Positions 8,829 to 17,100 of a DNA stretch of 64,000 nt are shown here, one piece after another. Below the pieces are notes generated by a model. It was not told where the DNA came from and searched no databases. It worked only from the letters and a program-made list of their open reading frames with translations. Where the stretch lies: NCBI GenBank assembly GCA_050944435.1, contig JBMNRB010000004.1:62001-126000 (forward strand). The letters run 5' to 3'. Position numbers and translations under genes: made by a program. The DNA comes from Ruminococcus_G sp050944435 (lineage in GTDB: Bacteria; Bacillota; Clostridia; Lachnospirales; Lachnospiraceae). Position 1 is the stretch's first letter. Each line of letters begins with the position of its first letter.

Positions 8829-9283
8829 TCCTTCTCCTGCTCCTCTTCTTCCCTTTCTTTCTCCGGTTCCGTCATTGCCTGTTCTTCCTCAAACACCCCG
8901 TCCGGTTTTGGTTCTTCGGAAACAATCTTGCTGCCGCATTTCATACAGTAGATGGATTCTGCCGCCACTTCCGCCTGGCATACGGGACATATCTTCCGTC
9001 CCTTTTTCAGCGCCAGTTCTTCCTTCAGCTCGTCCATCACCGCTTTCATCTGGGAAATATCCTCACAGATAACAGCCACTTCAGCATCCACCGCTTCTCC
9101 TGCATCATACCGATGATAGATCAGTTCTCCCAGATCGATATAACTTTTTTCCACTGCTCTTTTTGCAGAATGAAGCTGGGACTTCATTTTCTGAATCTCC
9201 AGGAACAGCTCCGTTTTCTTTCCCACCGTCTCAGCAGCATTGCTGATGGTCTTGCTTAAATCATCAAATTTAATATCCGGCAT
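8825..9283 (-). CDS. Zinc-ribbon protein with N-terminal coiled coil
   Basis: 152-aa cytoplasmic protein of unknown function. Residues 1-90 are helical and charged with coiled-coil character. A zinc ribbon follows, CPVCQ...CMKCG (about residues 98-118), four cysteines in two CxxC knuckles. The tail is strongly acidic (Glu-rich). The start ATG 9283 has AAGGAG 7 bases upstream. It is sandwiched between the clpX-like gene (14 bases away) and lspA (4-base overlap), so it is co-expressed with both. The context hints at membrane or protein quality control, but no specific role can be read from the sequence. Confidence 0.75.
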   Translation of the reverse strand: MPDIKFDDLSKTISNAAETVGKKTELFLEIQKMKSQLHSAKRAVEKSYIDLGELIYHRYDAGEAVDAEVAVICEDISQMKAVMDELKEELALKKGRKICPVCQAEVAAESIYCMKCGSKIVSEEPKPDGVFEEEQAMTEPEKEREEEEQEKE

Positions 9284-9297
9284 TTTCTTTCTCCTTT

Positions 9298-10740
9298 CTA
9301 CTGCACTTCTCCTTCCAACATGGGAACCTCCTGACCTCTCAGGAAAATCTTCGGTCCTCCTGTGTGTTCAATATATTCTCTGGTAATAATCACCTGACCG
9401 ATACTGTCGTCTTTGGGAATTTCATACATAATATCCAGCATGTACTCTTCGATGATAGCCCGCAGAGCCCGCGCCCCCGTGTCTTTTTCCATCGCCTTGC
9501 GCGCAATGGCCCGCAGCGCGCCTTCATCAAATTCCAGTTTAACCTCATCCATGGCCAACAGTTTCTTGTACTGTTTCAAAATAGCATTTTTCGGCTCCTT
9601 TAAGATGTCCACCAGCATATCTTCCGTCAGACCCTGAAGGGTAAATACAATGGGAAGCCGTCCCAAAAACTCCGGCACCATACCAAACTTGCGCAGATCT
9701 TCCAGCGTTACTTTCGACAGAATATCCGGATCATGGTCATATTTATCCTTCAGATCCGAGCGAAAGCCAATGGACGCCTGCTGATTCAGCCTCTCCTTAA
9801 TCACATCTTCCAGATCCGGAAAAGCGCCGCCGCAGATAAAAAGAATATTCCTTGTGTTTACTGTAGTCAGCGGCACCATAGCATTTTTGCTGTTGGCCCC
9901 TACCGGAACTTCGATATCCGCTCCTTCCAGCAGTTTCAGCATACCCTGCTGCACTGCCTCTCCGCTGACATCCCGCTGATTGGTATTTTTTTTCTTGGCA
10001 ATCTTATCAATCTCATCCACGAAGATAATCCCGTGTTCCGCCCGCTCCACATCATTATCCGCCGCCGCCAGCAGCTTGGAAACCACACTTTCAATATCAT
10101 CGCCGATATACCCCGCCTCCGTCAGCGAAGTGGCGTCTGTGATGGCAAGGGGCACATCCAGAAGCTTGGCCAGGGTCTGCACCATATAGGTTTTTCCGCT
10201 TCCGGTGGGACCGATCATCAGCATATTGGATTTTTCGATTTCCACACCGTCATTTATATCGGAAAATACTCTTTTGTAATGATTATAGACGGCCACCGCC
10301 ATCACCTTTTTCGCCTGCTCCTGTCCGATGACATATTCATCCAGACTGGCTTTTATCTTATGAGGCGCCGGGATGTCGCGGATTGACATTGCAGGTTTTT
10401 CTTCCTTTGCTTTTTTCTTCTTTGTCCGCTGTTTCTCCGGTACACGGTTCTGCAGATTAGACAGATCGATCATGCTGATATTGGGCATATGCTGCATCAG
10501 ATCTGAATAATTGATATTGCTTCGGTTCATGGTATCAAAGCTTTTCTGCATACAATCTGTGCATATATAAATATTGCTGGGAAGTTCAATCATTTTCCCG
10601 GCTTTGCTTTCCGGGCGCCTGCACAGGAAACAGATTTTTTCATATTCATCTTCCTTTGTATTTTCCTGTCCCGAAGCTTCCTGCAGATCTCCGTTTTCCA
10701 TATCCGTCTGTTCTGTTAATTCTTTATTATCATCTGTCAA
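9298..10740 (-). CDS. clpX: ClpX-like AAA+ unfoldase (Clp protease ATPase subunit)
   Basis: AAA+ unfoldase that feeds substrates to ClpP. 480 aa, about 60 longer than standard ClpX because of an acidic N-terminal tail (1-35) and a basic linker (about 104-115). The zinc-binding domain has Cys37, Cys40, Cys60 and Cys63. Walker A is GPTGSGKT (177-184), pore loop GYIG (210-213), Walker B IIFVDEID (238-245), and the ClpP-docking loop IGF is present (324-326). The start is TTG 10740 with AGAGG about 8 bases upstream; no in-frame ATG has a better site. No clpP is adjacent, so this may be a second ClpX paralogue. It heads an operon with the zinc-ribbon gene and lspA. Confidence 0.9.
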   Translation of the reverse strand: MTDDNKELTEQTDMENGDLQEASGQENTKEDEYEKICFLCRRPESKAGKMIELPSNIYICTDCMQKSFDTMNRSNINYSDLMQHMPNISMIDLSNLQNRVPEKQRTKKKKAKEEKPAMSIRDIPAPHKIKASLDEYVIGQEQAKKVMAVAVYNHYKRVFSDINDGVEIEKSNMLMIGPTGSGKTYMVQTLAKLLDVPLAITDATSLTEAGYIGDDIESVVSKLLAAADNDVERAEHGIIFVDEIDKIAKKKNTNQRDVSGEAVQQGMLKLLEGADIEVPVGANSKNAMVPLTTVNTRNILFICGGAFPDLEDVIKERLNQQASIGFRSDLKDKYDHDPDILSKVTLEDLRKFGMVPEFLGRLPIVFTLQGLTEDMLVDILKEPKNAILKQYKKLLAMDEVKLEFDEGALRAIARKAMEKDTGARALRAIIEEYMLDIMYEIPKDDSIGQVIITREYIEHTGGPKIFLRGQEVPMLEGEVQ

Positions 10741-10766
10741 TATTCTGTCCTCTCTTTCATGGCTTT

Positions 10767-10795
10767 ATTATATCTTATATACCTGCGCCCTACAA
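10767..10795 (-). promoter_or_regulatory. Promoter of the clpX-like operon
   Basis: Minus strand TTGTAG (10790-10795), 17-base spacer, perfect TATAAT (10767-10772), placed about 27 bases before the TTG start. Confidence 0.65.
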
Positions 10796-10820
10796 GTGAA
10801 GTTTTTATAACGATACAATA

Positions 10821-10847
10821 ATGAGGCCGTCATAGGGACAGCCTCAT
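10821..10847 (-). terminator. Hairpin after htrA
   Basis: ATGAGGC (10821-10827) and GCCTCAT (10841-10847), with GTC/GAC pairing inside, form a stem 24 bases after the htrA stop. The U-run on the minus strand is short (UUAUU), so termination may be only partial. Confidence 0.5.
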
Positions 10848-10870
10848 CATTTTCTCCTTTCGAAAAACTG

Positions 10871-12349
10871 CTAATTCATATCAGCAGGTCTTGCATCCAG
10901 CGTCAGATGCAGTTCCACTTCCTTATATTCTCCGCTTTCTGCACGCATTACAATAAGATCCACTTCCTCACCGGCCGCATAATATTCCAGCGTATTTACC
11001 AGCTCGTCGTAGGATGCAATGGTGGTTCCATCGAATTCCGTAATAATGTCGCCTTTAATCATGCCTGCCTTTTCCGCTGCGCTGCCTTCATTTACCGTAT
11101 CCACAAACACACCTGCCGGAAGATTGTACATCTGCTGCGTCTCTGTCGTCACGTTGGTACAGGTAATGCCCAAATAGGCAGCCTGGCTTTCATCCACTTT
11201 CTGACGGGTTTCCCGGCTCATCAGATCATCCAGAATGGGCTCCGCAGTACTTACGGGAATGGCATATCCCATCCCTTCCACCTCACTGGAAGCGAACTTA
11301 ACCGCATTGATCCCGATCAGTTCCCCGTTCATATTCAACAGCGCGCCGCCGCTGTTTCCCGGATTAATCGCCGCATCTGTCTGAATCAGCTCTGCCGTTA
11401 CATTGTCCACCGTTACCTCCCTGTTAAGAGCGCTGACATATCCGGAAGTCACAGACTGTCCATATCCCAGTGCATTTCCAATGGCCACCACCTGTTCTCC
11501 AACCACTAAATCATCGGAATTTCCCAGAGTGGCAACTTTAATTGCAGAAAGGGTGTCACTGGACAGATCAGAAAGACTGACCGCTACCACGGCAAGATCA
11601 TTGTTGGCATCTGTACCCTTGATCTGTGCCTCTGCTGAAGTTTCGTCGATAAAACTGACCGTAATGGTATCCGCCCCCGTCACCACATGATTATTGGTGG
11701 CCACCAGAAGTTCCGTCTCATTCTGGCCCACGATGATGCCGGAGCCGCTGCTCTCACTTTGATATTCCTGTGTGCCGCCAAAGAAATTCTGAATTTCCTG
11801 AATCCCCACGTTGCTGATGGCAACTACGGAAGGCATAGAATTGGCCGCCACATCCGCCACCGTATTCCCAGAGGATACGCTTTCCTCATTTGAAGACTGT
11901 ACCGGTTCCGCCGCAGGAACCGTCTCCTGGATCTGCGCCTGCTGGGCAGGTTCTTCCCCGCCGCCCAACGAAGTAATTCCCAGAATAATCACACCGGAAA
12001 TCACGCCGAAAACCACAGCCAGAGCTGCACAGAGACCGAATTTTTTCAGAAGACCGCGGGACTTCTTCTTCGGTGCGCTGGCTGTCTCTTCCTGGGGCTG
12101 GGAAAATTCATAGGAAGCGTATCTTTTCTCACCGTCATCCCATTCTTTCTCTTCCTTTTTCTCTTTCAATTTTGGATTGACCCAACTGTAGATGGTATCC
12201 GTCCCACTTTGCTCATCCCAAGTCGATTCAGAACTTTCTGACTGGTTTCTCTGTTCTTCCCAGGCAGAAGCTTCTCTCCATGTATCTTCCTCCTGCTGAC
12301 TCCAGGAACTGCCGGATTCCTTTCCATCCTTTCTCCAATCATCACTCAT
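10871..12349 (-). CDS. htrA: HtrA/DegP-type membrane-anchored serine protease
   Basis: Surface protein quality-control protease, 492 aa. A hydrophilic cytoplasmic N-terminus (1-100, rich in Glu, Ser and Trp) precedes one membrane segment (about 104-127), an extracellular trypsin-like domain and one C-terminal PDZ domain (about 390-490). The catalytic triad is visible: His221 in ATNNHVV, Asp251 in NNDLAVV, Ser333 in GNSGGALL. ATG 12349 has GAGAGG about 8 bases upstream. It is transcribed as a single gene, ended by the hairpin at 10821. The 93 bases upstream are AT-rich, with only a weak promoter candidate (TTCAAC-17-TATAAG). Confidence 0.95.
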   Translation of the reverse strand: MSDDWRKDGKESGSSWSQQEEDTWREASAWEEQRNQSESSESTWDEQSGTDTIYSWVNPKLKEKKEEKEWDDGEKRYASYEFSQPQEETASAPKKKSRGLLKKFGLCAALAVVFGVISGVIILGITSLGGGEEPAQQAQIQETVPAAEPVQSSNEESVSSGNTVADVAANSMPSVVAISNVGIQEIQNFFGGTQEYQSESSGSGIIVGQNETELLVATNNHVVTGADTITVSFIDETSAEAQIKGTDANNDLAVVAVSLSDLSSDTLSAIKVATLGNSDDLVVGEQVVAIGNALGYGQSVTSGYVSALNREVTVDNVTAELIQTDAAINPGNSGGALLNMNGELIGINAVKFASSEVEGMGYAIPVSTAEPILDDLMSRETRQKVDESQAAYLGITCTNVTTETQQMYNLPAGVFVDTVNEGSAAEKAGMIKGDIITEFDGTTIASYDELVNTLEYYAAGEEVDLIVMRAESGEYKEVELHLTLDARPADMN

Positions 12350-12442
12350 TATCCATACCTCTCTTCTTTCGACTTCACTGCCATTTTATACTTATATTTT
12401 AAATGCAAATTGTGTTGAATATGTGATAAAGTCATAAAAAAA

Positions 12443-13366
12443 TCATGAAAGCTTCTGATTCCAGTATTCCTTATTCATCGTAAGCTTTAACACCAATGCT
12501 CTGGGAAGCCTCCGGTATCGTTTTCCCAGCCAGAACCCCAGATATTTACAGCCGCTCTGCCAGATCAGTTTGGGCAGAAGCCAGGGTCTGCGCACAGCCA
12601 GATAGGCCGCCGTCTTTTTTACCAGGCGAATGCCTTCCCCCTCCGAAGAAACTGTCTGAAAAATTTCCGGATGATCCGCCTGGGAGACTGCCAGGTCAAA
12701 ATTCCGGTGAAGCTGCCGTATGCCGCTGTAATTGTGGGAGTGGATAACCTGGGCATCCGCCGCATAGGCCACTTTATATCCCGCCTTTATCATTCGGGCA
12801 GCCATGATCATATCTTCATTAAATATTGTATGCTTTTCAAAACCGCCCATTTCCAGATATATTTTTCTGTCATAGGCCGCGCAGACGTTGGAACAAAAGT
12901 ATGTTTTTATCCCCAGCTCCTTTATATCCTCCCGCCCCTTCACCCGGCTTTGAGACGGATAATTAAAGTTTCTCGTATATCGTTCGATGAAACCGCAGTC
13001 CTGGGCCGGCAGCTGCCTTGCGTAAGCCGCACCCACTTCCCGGTTTTCCATGGCCTTCATCAGTTTTTCCGTCAGTTCTCGGTCAGCCGGAAGGGCGTCC
13101 TGGGTCATAAAAACTACCACATCCGCCCTGGACATCAACAGCGCCCGATGCCTGGTGGCTCCATGGTCAAACTCCTGTTTTTCAATATGTTCTACGATAA
13201 TTTTTTCCGACATTCCGTCAATTTTTCCGTTCCAGTGTTCTTTCTGCGTATTTACAATGAGAATATGATCAACTGGATAACTCTGTTCCAACAGACTTTT
13301 CAGCAGTTTCAGAACCCGTTCATCCGGACGAAAGGTTGGAATTACCACATCAACTGTCTTATTCAT
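12443..13366 (-). CDS. Family 2 glycosyltransferase (rhamnosyltransferase-like)
   Basis: Cytoplasmic GT-A-fold transferase, 307 aa from the start chosen. That start is ATG 13366, preceded by GAGGG; a longer frame to 13441 runs through a terminator hairpin and is not used. It opens with VDVVIPTFRPDE. The nucleotide-sugar metal site is likely MTQDALP, and a conserved FNEDMIMA motif follows near residue 190. A hydrophobic C-terminal region may associate with the membrane. The closest recognisable group is dTDP-rhamnosyltransferases, which fits the complete dTDP-rhamnose pathway in the locus, but the sugar is an inference. It is the leftmost gene of the glycopolymer region. Confidence 0.85.
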   Translation of the reverse strand: MNKTVDVVIPTFRPDERVLKLLKSLLEQSYPVDHILIVNTQKEHWNGKIDGMSEKIIVEHIEKQEFDHGATRHRALLMSRADVVVFMTQDALPADRELTEKLMKAMENREVGAAYARQLPAQDCGFIERYTRNFNYPSQSRVKGREDIKELGIKTYFCSNVCAAYDRKIYLEMGGFEKHTIFNEDMIMAARMIKAGYKVAYAADAQVIHSHNYSGIRQLHRNFDLAVSQADHPEIFQTVSSEGEGIRLVKKTAAYLAVRRPWLLPKLIWQSGCKYLGFWLGKRYRRLPRALVLKLTMNKEYWNQKLS

Positions 13367-13406
13367 CTTTTTCCCTCTGAAATTTCCCAATTGTTCCGGA
13401 TAATAA

Positions 13407-13445
13407 CAGGGTGCTGCAAACGCATCACCGTCTGTCAGCACCCTG
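13407..13445 (-). terminator. Hairpin after the LCP gene
   Basis: CAGGGTGCTG (13407-13416) and CAGCACCCTG (13436-13445) are a perfect 10-base inverted repeat, with further ACG/CGT pairing in the 19-base loop. It lies 30 bases after the LCP stop codon on the minus strand. The U-run is weak (UUAUUAU), so read-through to the GT2 gene is possible. Confidence 0.55.
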
Positions 13446-13474
13446 TCATATCATTTATTCATCTGACATATAAG

Positions 13475-14608
13475 TTAAAAAGAATCAAGAGGAAGGGCTC
13501 CATCCTCCGACTGTGCCGGAATATCCTCTTCCCCGTATCCGCTGATCTCAATAATATGGTCGCTGTACTCCTGTACTGTAGCGGAGGGTACGTAGTCTGT
13601 CTCCTCGGGATAGAGGAATTCATGAAGATCAATCACATTCTGCTCCAAGGTCACAGGCAGAACCGCATCCGTACCAATGGCATCCTTAATGGTTTCACCT
13701 TCCAGATGCTTGGATGGAAATCCGGTCTGATCTTCAATGTCGTAGGTAATCATATTCATGGCCATTTTCAGGATATCTGTTTTGGACAAACTGGTGGCAA
13801 CCATCGGGCAGACAGTATCAATAATTTTGTTCAGCGTAGTCCAGCTTGAATTTTTTGCCTTTTCTACCATCTTATAGATTACCAGCCTCTGGCGGGCAGC
13901 ACGGCGGAAATCATTTCCGGCCGTATAACGAATTCTGGCATAAGATACCGCCTGTACGCCGTTCAGATGATGGACTCCGTCTTCCGGATAGATTTCTTCA
14001 TAACTTTTTCCTGTCCGTTCCGAGGTTTCCACACAGTAATTGTTCATATGCTCCACCTCATCGGCCGTCATCTCAATGTCCAGACCACCCAGCAGATCGA
14101 TGGCTTCCGCCACTGCGTTAAAGTCCACCGTCACATAGCCGTCCAGATTTAAATCCAGATTTTTATTCATCATATTCATCATCTGCTGTGCACCGCCGTA
14201 TGCGTATGCCGCATTGGCCTTCGTATAAATATCCTCGCCGCTTTCTGAATCTGTCCCAACATTCAGATAAGTATCCCGGTAAACGGAAACCAGTTTGACT
14301 TTTTTCGTGTCGTTGTTGATACTGGCAATAATCATGGTATCGCTGTTGCCGTAGTCAAGCGTCTGAGTGGTGTTGTCCAGTCCCACCAGTGCTATGGTCT
14401 GATACCCTTTCACATCCTCCACGCCTTCATTGACTTCCACTTGACTCATATCCACGTCACTGTCCTGCATCGTATCCAGCTTTTTGTTAATCTGGGCATA
14501 GACAAAGATCCCCCCTACAAGGATCAGAAGAATCAATACTTCGAAGATAAAAATTATTCTCCTTCTTCTTCTGCGTTTCATCGCCTTTGTTCTCATCTTT
14601 TTTGCCAT
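13475..14608 (-). CDS. LytR-CpsA-Psr (LCP) family glycopolymer ligase
   Basis: Membrane-anchored enzyme of the family that transfers lipid-linked wall polymers onto peptidoglycan. 377 aa. A basic N-terminus (MKRRRRRR region) precedes one membrane segment at about 18-40. The extracellular LCP domain (about 70-260) has the family's conserved SDTMIIASI, VSVYRDTYL, GGLDIEM and YARIRYT-GNDFRRAARQR blocks, whose arginines and aspartates bind the pyrophosphate head. A Ser/Thr/acidic tail follows. It lies 21 bases after the initiating glycosyltransferase gene and shares its promoter (16069-16097). It is therefore likely to anchor the polymer that enzyme starts. Confidence 0.93.
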   Translation of the reverse strand: MAKKMRTKAMKRRRRRRIIFIFEVLILLILVGGIFVYAQINKKLDTMQDSDVDMSQVEVNEGVEDVKGYQTIALVGLDNTTQTLDYGNSDTMIIASINNDTKKVKLVSVYRDTYLNVGTDSESGEDIYTKANAAYAYGGAQQMMNMMNKNLDLNLDGYVTVDFNAVAEAIDLLGGLDIEMTADEVEHMNNYCVETSERTGKSYEEIYPEDGVHHLNGVQAVSYARIRYTAGNDFRRAARQRLVIYKMVEKAKNSSWTTLNKIIDTVCPMVATSLSKTDILKMAMNMITYDIEDQTGFPSKHLEGETIKDAIGTDAVLPVTLEQNVIDLHEFLYPEETDYVPSATVQEYSDHIIEISGYGEEDIPAQSEDGALPLDSF

Positions 14609-14629
14609 AATAAAACCTCTTACATTTCT

Positions 14630-16030
14630 TTAGTATGCGTTTTTATTGATAAACCCTTTGAAAATCGTCAGAAACAAAATCTTTATGTCCAAACCCAAAG
14701 TCCAATTCTCAATATAATATAAGTCATACTCTATACGCTTCCGGATGGAAGTATCCCCTCTGTAGCCGTTGATCTGCGCCCACCCGGTGAGGCCCGGCCT
14801 TACCTGATGCTTGACCATGTAACGGGGAATCTCTTCACGGAATTTCTCCACAAAAAAGGGACGCTCCGGTCTTGGACCTACCAGACTCATATCGCCTTTC
14901 AATATGTTGAAAAGCTGAGGCAGTTCATCCAGACTCGTCTTTCGCATAATCTTCCCAATTCCGGTAACCCGGGGATCGTTTTTTACTGTCCATGCTTTTT
15001 TCTCCTCTGCCTCCGGCTGAACTTCCATGGAACGGAACTTATACATTTCAAAATTTTTGTTGTGCAGTCCCACACGAACCTGCTTGTACAGCACTGGGCC
15101 GGGAGAAGTGGCCTTTACCAGAATCGCGCACAGCAGCATGACCGGAGAAAACAGTACAATTGCCGCCAGCGATCCGAAAATATCCGTAATCCTCTTCAGC
15201 ACAAACTGAAAAGTATTGCTCAGCGGCACATACCGTATATTAATCACCGGAAGTCCCAGCAGATCTTCCGTATATGGCTTCGTAGGAATAATGTTATTAT
15301 AGTCCGGAATAAACTTGGTATGCACTCCGGATTTCTCACAGAGCGCCACAATCTCTTCCAGACGGCTGTAGTCGTTCAGCCCCAGGGTTATGGCAATTTC
15401 ATCCAGCCTGTTCTGAGGCAGTATAATCATCAGATTGTCAATTCTTCCCAGTACTTTAATTCCCCTGTAATCTGTTCCGGCCTCCACGGAATCATCAAGA
15501 ATTCCTCTCACCGTATATCCCCACTGGGGATTGGCCAGTATCCGGTCGATGTATTCTTCCGCCGCCCTGCTGTAGCCTACCAGCACGATATGCTTCTGAT
15601 TCAGGCCTTTCCGGCGGATATCCCGCAGAACCTGACGGATAATCATACGGACAATTTCTTCCGCAGCAATATTGACAAAGAAGAAAAGAACCAGCACCGT
15701 ACGGGAAAAATCAATAATCCTCGCCACATACAATATCACAATCAGGATAAAAAGTCCAATCGTATTGGCTTTTACTATGTTGGCCAGCTCCAGCCTTCTT
15801 CCCTGTACCCGCTTGGGCGTATACAGGTTAAATGCGGAATACAGAATCAGATACATCGGCACAATGAGCAGAAGCGCTGTCATATAATACTGGAAAGACA
15901 ACGTCCGAACTGATTCGAACAGTCCCGTTTCAAATTTAAGAAACCATGCAAGCCAGTAAGACGCCGCAATCACTAAAGCGTCAATCAGTATATGCAGCCG
16001 GTTAAAGTACTTCTGGTTGTCTTTTATCAC
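14630..16030 (-). CDS. Polyprenyl glycosylphosphotransferase (initiating sugar transferase)
   Basis: Membrane enzyme that transfers a sugar-1-phosphate from a UDP-sugar to undecaprenyl phosphate, the first step of polymer synthesis. 466 aa: about four N-terminal membrane segments, a Rossmann-like domain (about 130-260, beginning HIVLVGYSRAAEEY), a fifth membrane segment near 280-305, and the catalytic bacterial sugar-transferase domain with YKFRSMEV, LDELPQLFNILKGDMSLVGP and RPGLTGWAQ. The start is GTG 16030. Its upstream GGTGATCC matches eight bases of the extended Shine-Dalgarno, and the next candidate is far inside a membrane helix. A second initiating enzyme is at 53444-54850. Confidence 0.93.
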   Translation of the reverse strand: MIKDNQKYFNRLHILIDALVIAASYWLAWFLKFETGLFESVRTLSFQYYMTALLLIVPMYLILYSAFNLYTPKRVQGRRLELANIVKANTIGLFILIVILYVARIIDFSRTVLVLFFFVNIAAEEIVRMIIRQVLRDIRRKGLNQKHIVLVGYSRAAEEYIDRILANPQWGYTVRGILDDSVEAGTDYRGIKVLGRIDNLMIILPQNRLDEIAITLGLNDYSRLEEIVALCEKSGVHTKFIPDYNNIIPTKPYTEDLLGLPVINIRYVPLSNTFQFVLKRITDIFGSLAAIVLFSPVMLLCAILVKATSPGPVLYKQVRVGLHNKNFEMYKFRSMEVQPEAEEKKAWTVKNDPRVTGIGKIMRKTSLDELPQLFNILKGDMSLVGPRPERPFFVEKFREEIPRYMVKHQVRPGLTGWAQINGYRGDTSIRKRIEYDLYYIENWTLGLDIKILFLTIFKGFINKNAY

Positions 16031-16068
16031 TTGGGATCACCCGCTATACCTTTCCACACTATTCTATT

Positions 16069-16097
16069 AATATACACTAAGTTACATCATAAGGCAA
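16069..16097 (-). promoter_or_regulatory. Promoter of the initiating transferase-LCP pair
   Basis: Minus strand TTGCCT (16092-16097), 17-base spacer, TATATT (16069-16074), giving a leader of about 35 bases before the GTG start. The same two hexamers with the same spacing occur at 53399-53427. Confidence 0.6.
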
Positions 16098-16108
16098 TAT
16101 CCTATTTT

Positions 16109-17077
16109 TTACCCTATAAAACGCCGAAACAGATTTATCCACAGCTGAAGCTGGATAATGCCGTAATTTTTCAGATTTTTCCACGAAAATTTTACTTTTT
16201 TCCCTTTTTTTCTCCCCTGAAAACAAAGGGAAAAACCATTTTTTATGCCCGCCGCATATTCTCTGCCAAAACCTTTCACTCCAAAAAAAATCAGCTTTAT
16301 GGCAAATCCGGCCATCAGGAACGGCAGATTCAAAAAGATCTGTCCTAAAGGCATATTCTTATAAATCATATATACATTATTTCTGGAAGAATACCGTACT
16401 TTAAACAGATTATATCTGGAACCGCTGGTTCCGCTTCCCGCATGATAGACTATGGCATCTGGAAGAAACCAGTTTTCATATCCCAAAATCCGCGCCCGGT
16501 ATCCAAGATCCATATCTTCCAGATAAGCAAAATGTTCTTCATCGAACAATCCTGTTTTTTTCAGAAGTTCCTTTTTATAAATCACCGCTCCGCCGCAGGC
16601 GGTAAAAATTTTGCAGGGCTTCTGATATCGGTTCTGTGGTTTCCCTTTTCCCCTTGCGAAGGCCCAGCCCAAAGCGTTGTAATAATCTCCGGCATCGTCT
16701 ATTTTGCTGCGGTCTGCCATCTGGATCATTTTTGCACCGCAGGAAAAGGCCCGGGGTCTTTCTTTGATTCCTTTTTGCATTTCCATTACAAAATCCGGAT
16801 GAACCTGGGTATCGTTATTCAGCAGAATAACATAGGGGGCTTTTGCCTCTTTAATTCCCACATTAACTGCATGACAGAATCCGGTATTTTCCGAAAGAGG
16901 AATCAGTTTCACGCCGGGATACTCTGACTGCACCGTCTCCCGGCTCCCATCTTGCGAACCGTTGTCCACTACCAAAATCTCAAAACTTTGGAACGTCTGC
17001 TGCAACAGGCTGTCGAGGCACGGCCTTATAAATGCAATTCCATTATAATTTGGAATTACAACAGATACTTCCTTCAT
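16109..17077 (-). CDS. Family 2 glycosyltransferase
   Basis: GT-A-fold glycosyltransferase of about 322 aa. The start is taken at ATG 17077 (AGGAG 10 bases upstream), giving MKEVSVVIPNYNG; the longer frame to 17125 would overlap the preceding gene. Conserved points: VVDNGSQDGS, LLNNDTQV (metal site) near residue 90, CGGAVIYKKELL and the acceptor-region acid pair EDMDLGYRAR. A hydrophobic, possibly membrane-associated C-terminal region follows. Most like the WsaF/RfbF-type rhamnosyl or galactosyl transferases. It lies 23 bases after the tandem GT2 gene and is probably co-transcribed with it. Donor and acceptor are unknown. Confidence 0.87.
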   Translation of the reverse strand: MKEVSVVIPNYNGIAFIRPCLDSLLQQTFQSFEILVVDNGSQDGSRETVQSEYPGVKLIPLSENTGFCHAVNVGIKEAKAPYVILLNNDTQVHPDFVMEMQKGIKERPRAFSCGAKMIQMADRSKIDDAGDYYNALGWAFARGKGKPQNRYQKPCKIFTACGGAVIYKKELLKKTGLFDEEHFAYLEDMDLGYRARILGYENWFLPDAIVYHAGSGTSGSRYNLFKVRYSSRNNVYMIYKNMPLGQIFLNLPFLMAGFAIKLIFFGVKGFGREYAAGIKNGFSLCFQGRKKGKKVKFSWKNLKNYGIIQLQLWINLFRRFIG

Positions 17078-17100
17078 TCCATATATTCTCCTGTGTTTCT

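Noticed and set aside
12671..13849. 392-codon plus-strand ORF across two genes
   Set aside because: Runs through the GT2, a terminator hairpin and the LCP gene on the other strand; no recognisable domain.
14807..15913. 368-codon plus-strand ORF
   Set aside because: Antisense of the initiating transferase; no domain, no start site.
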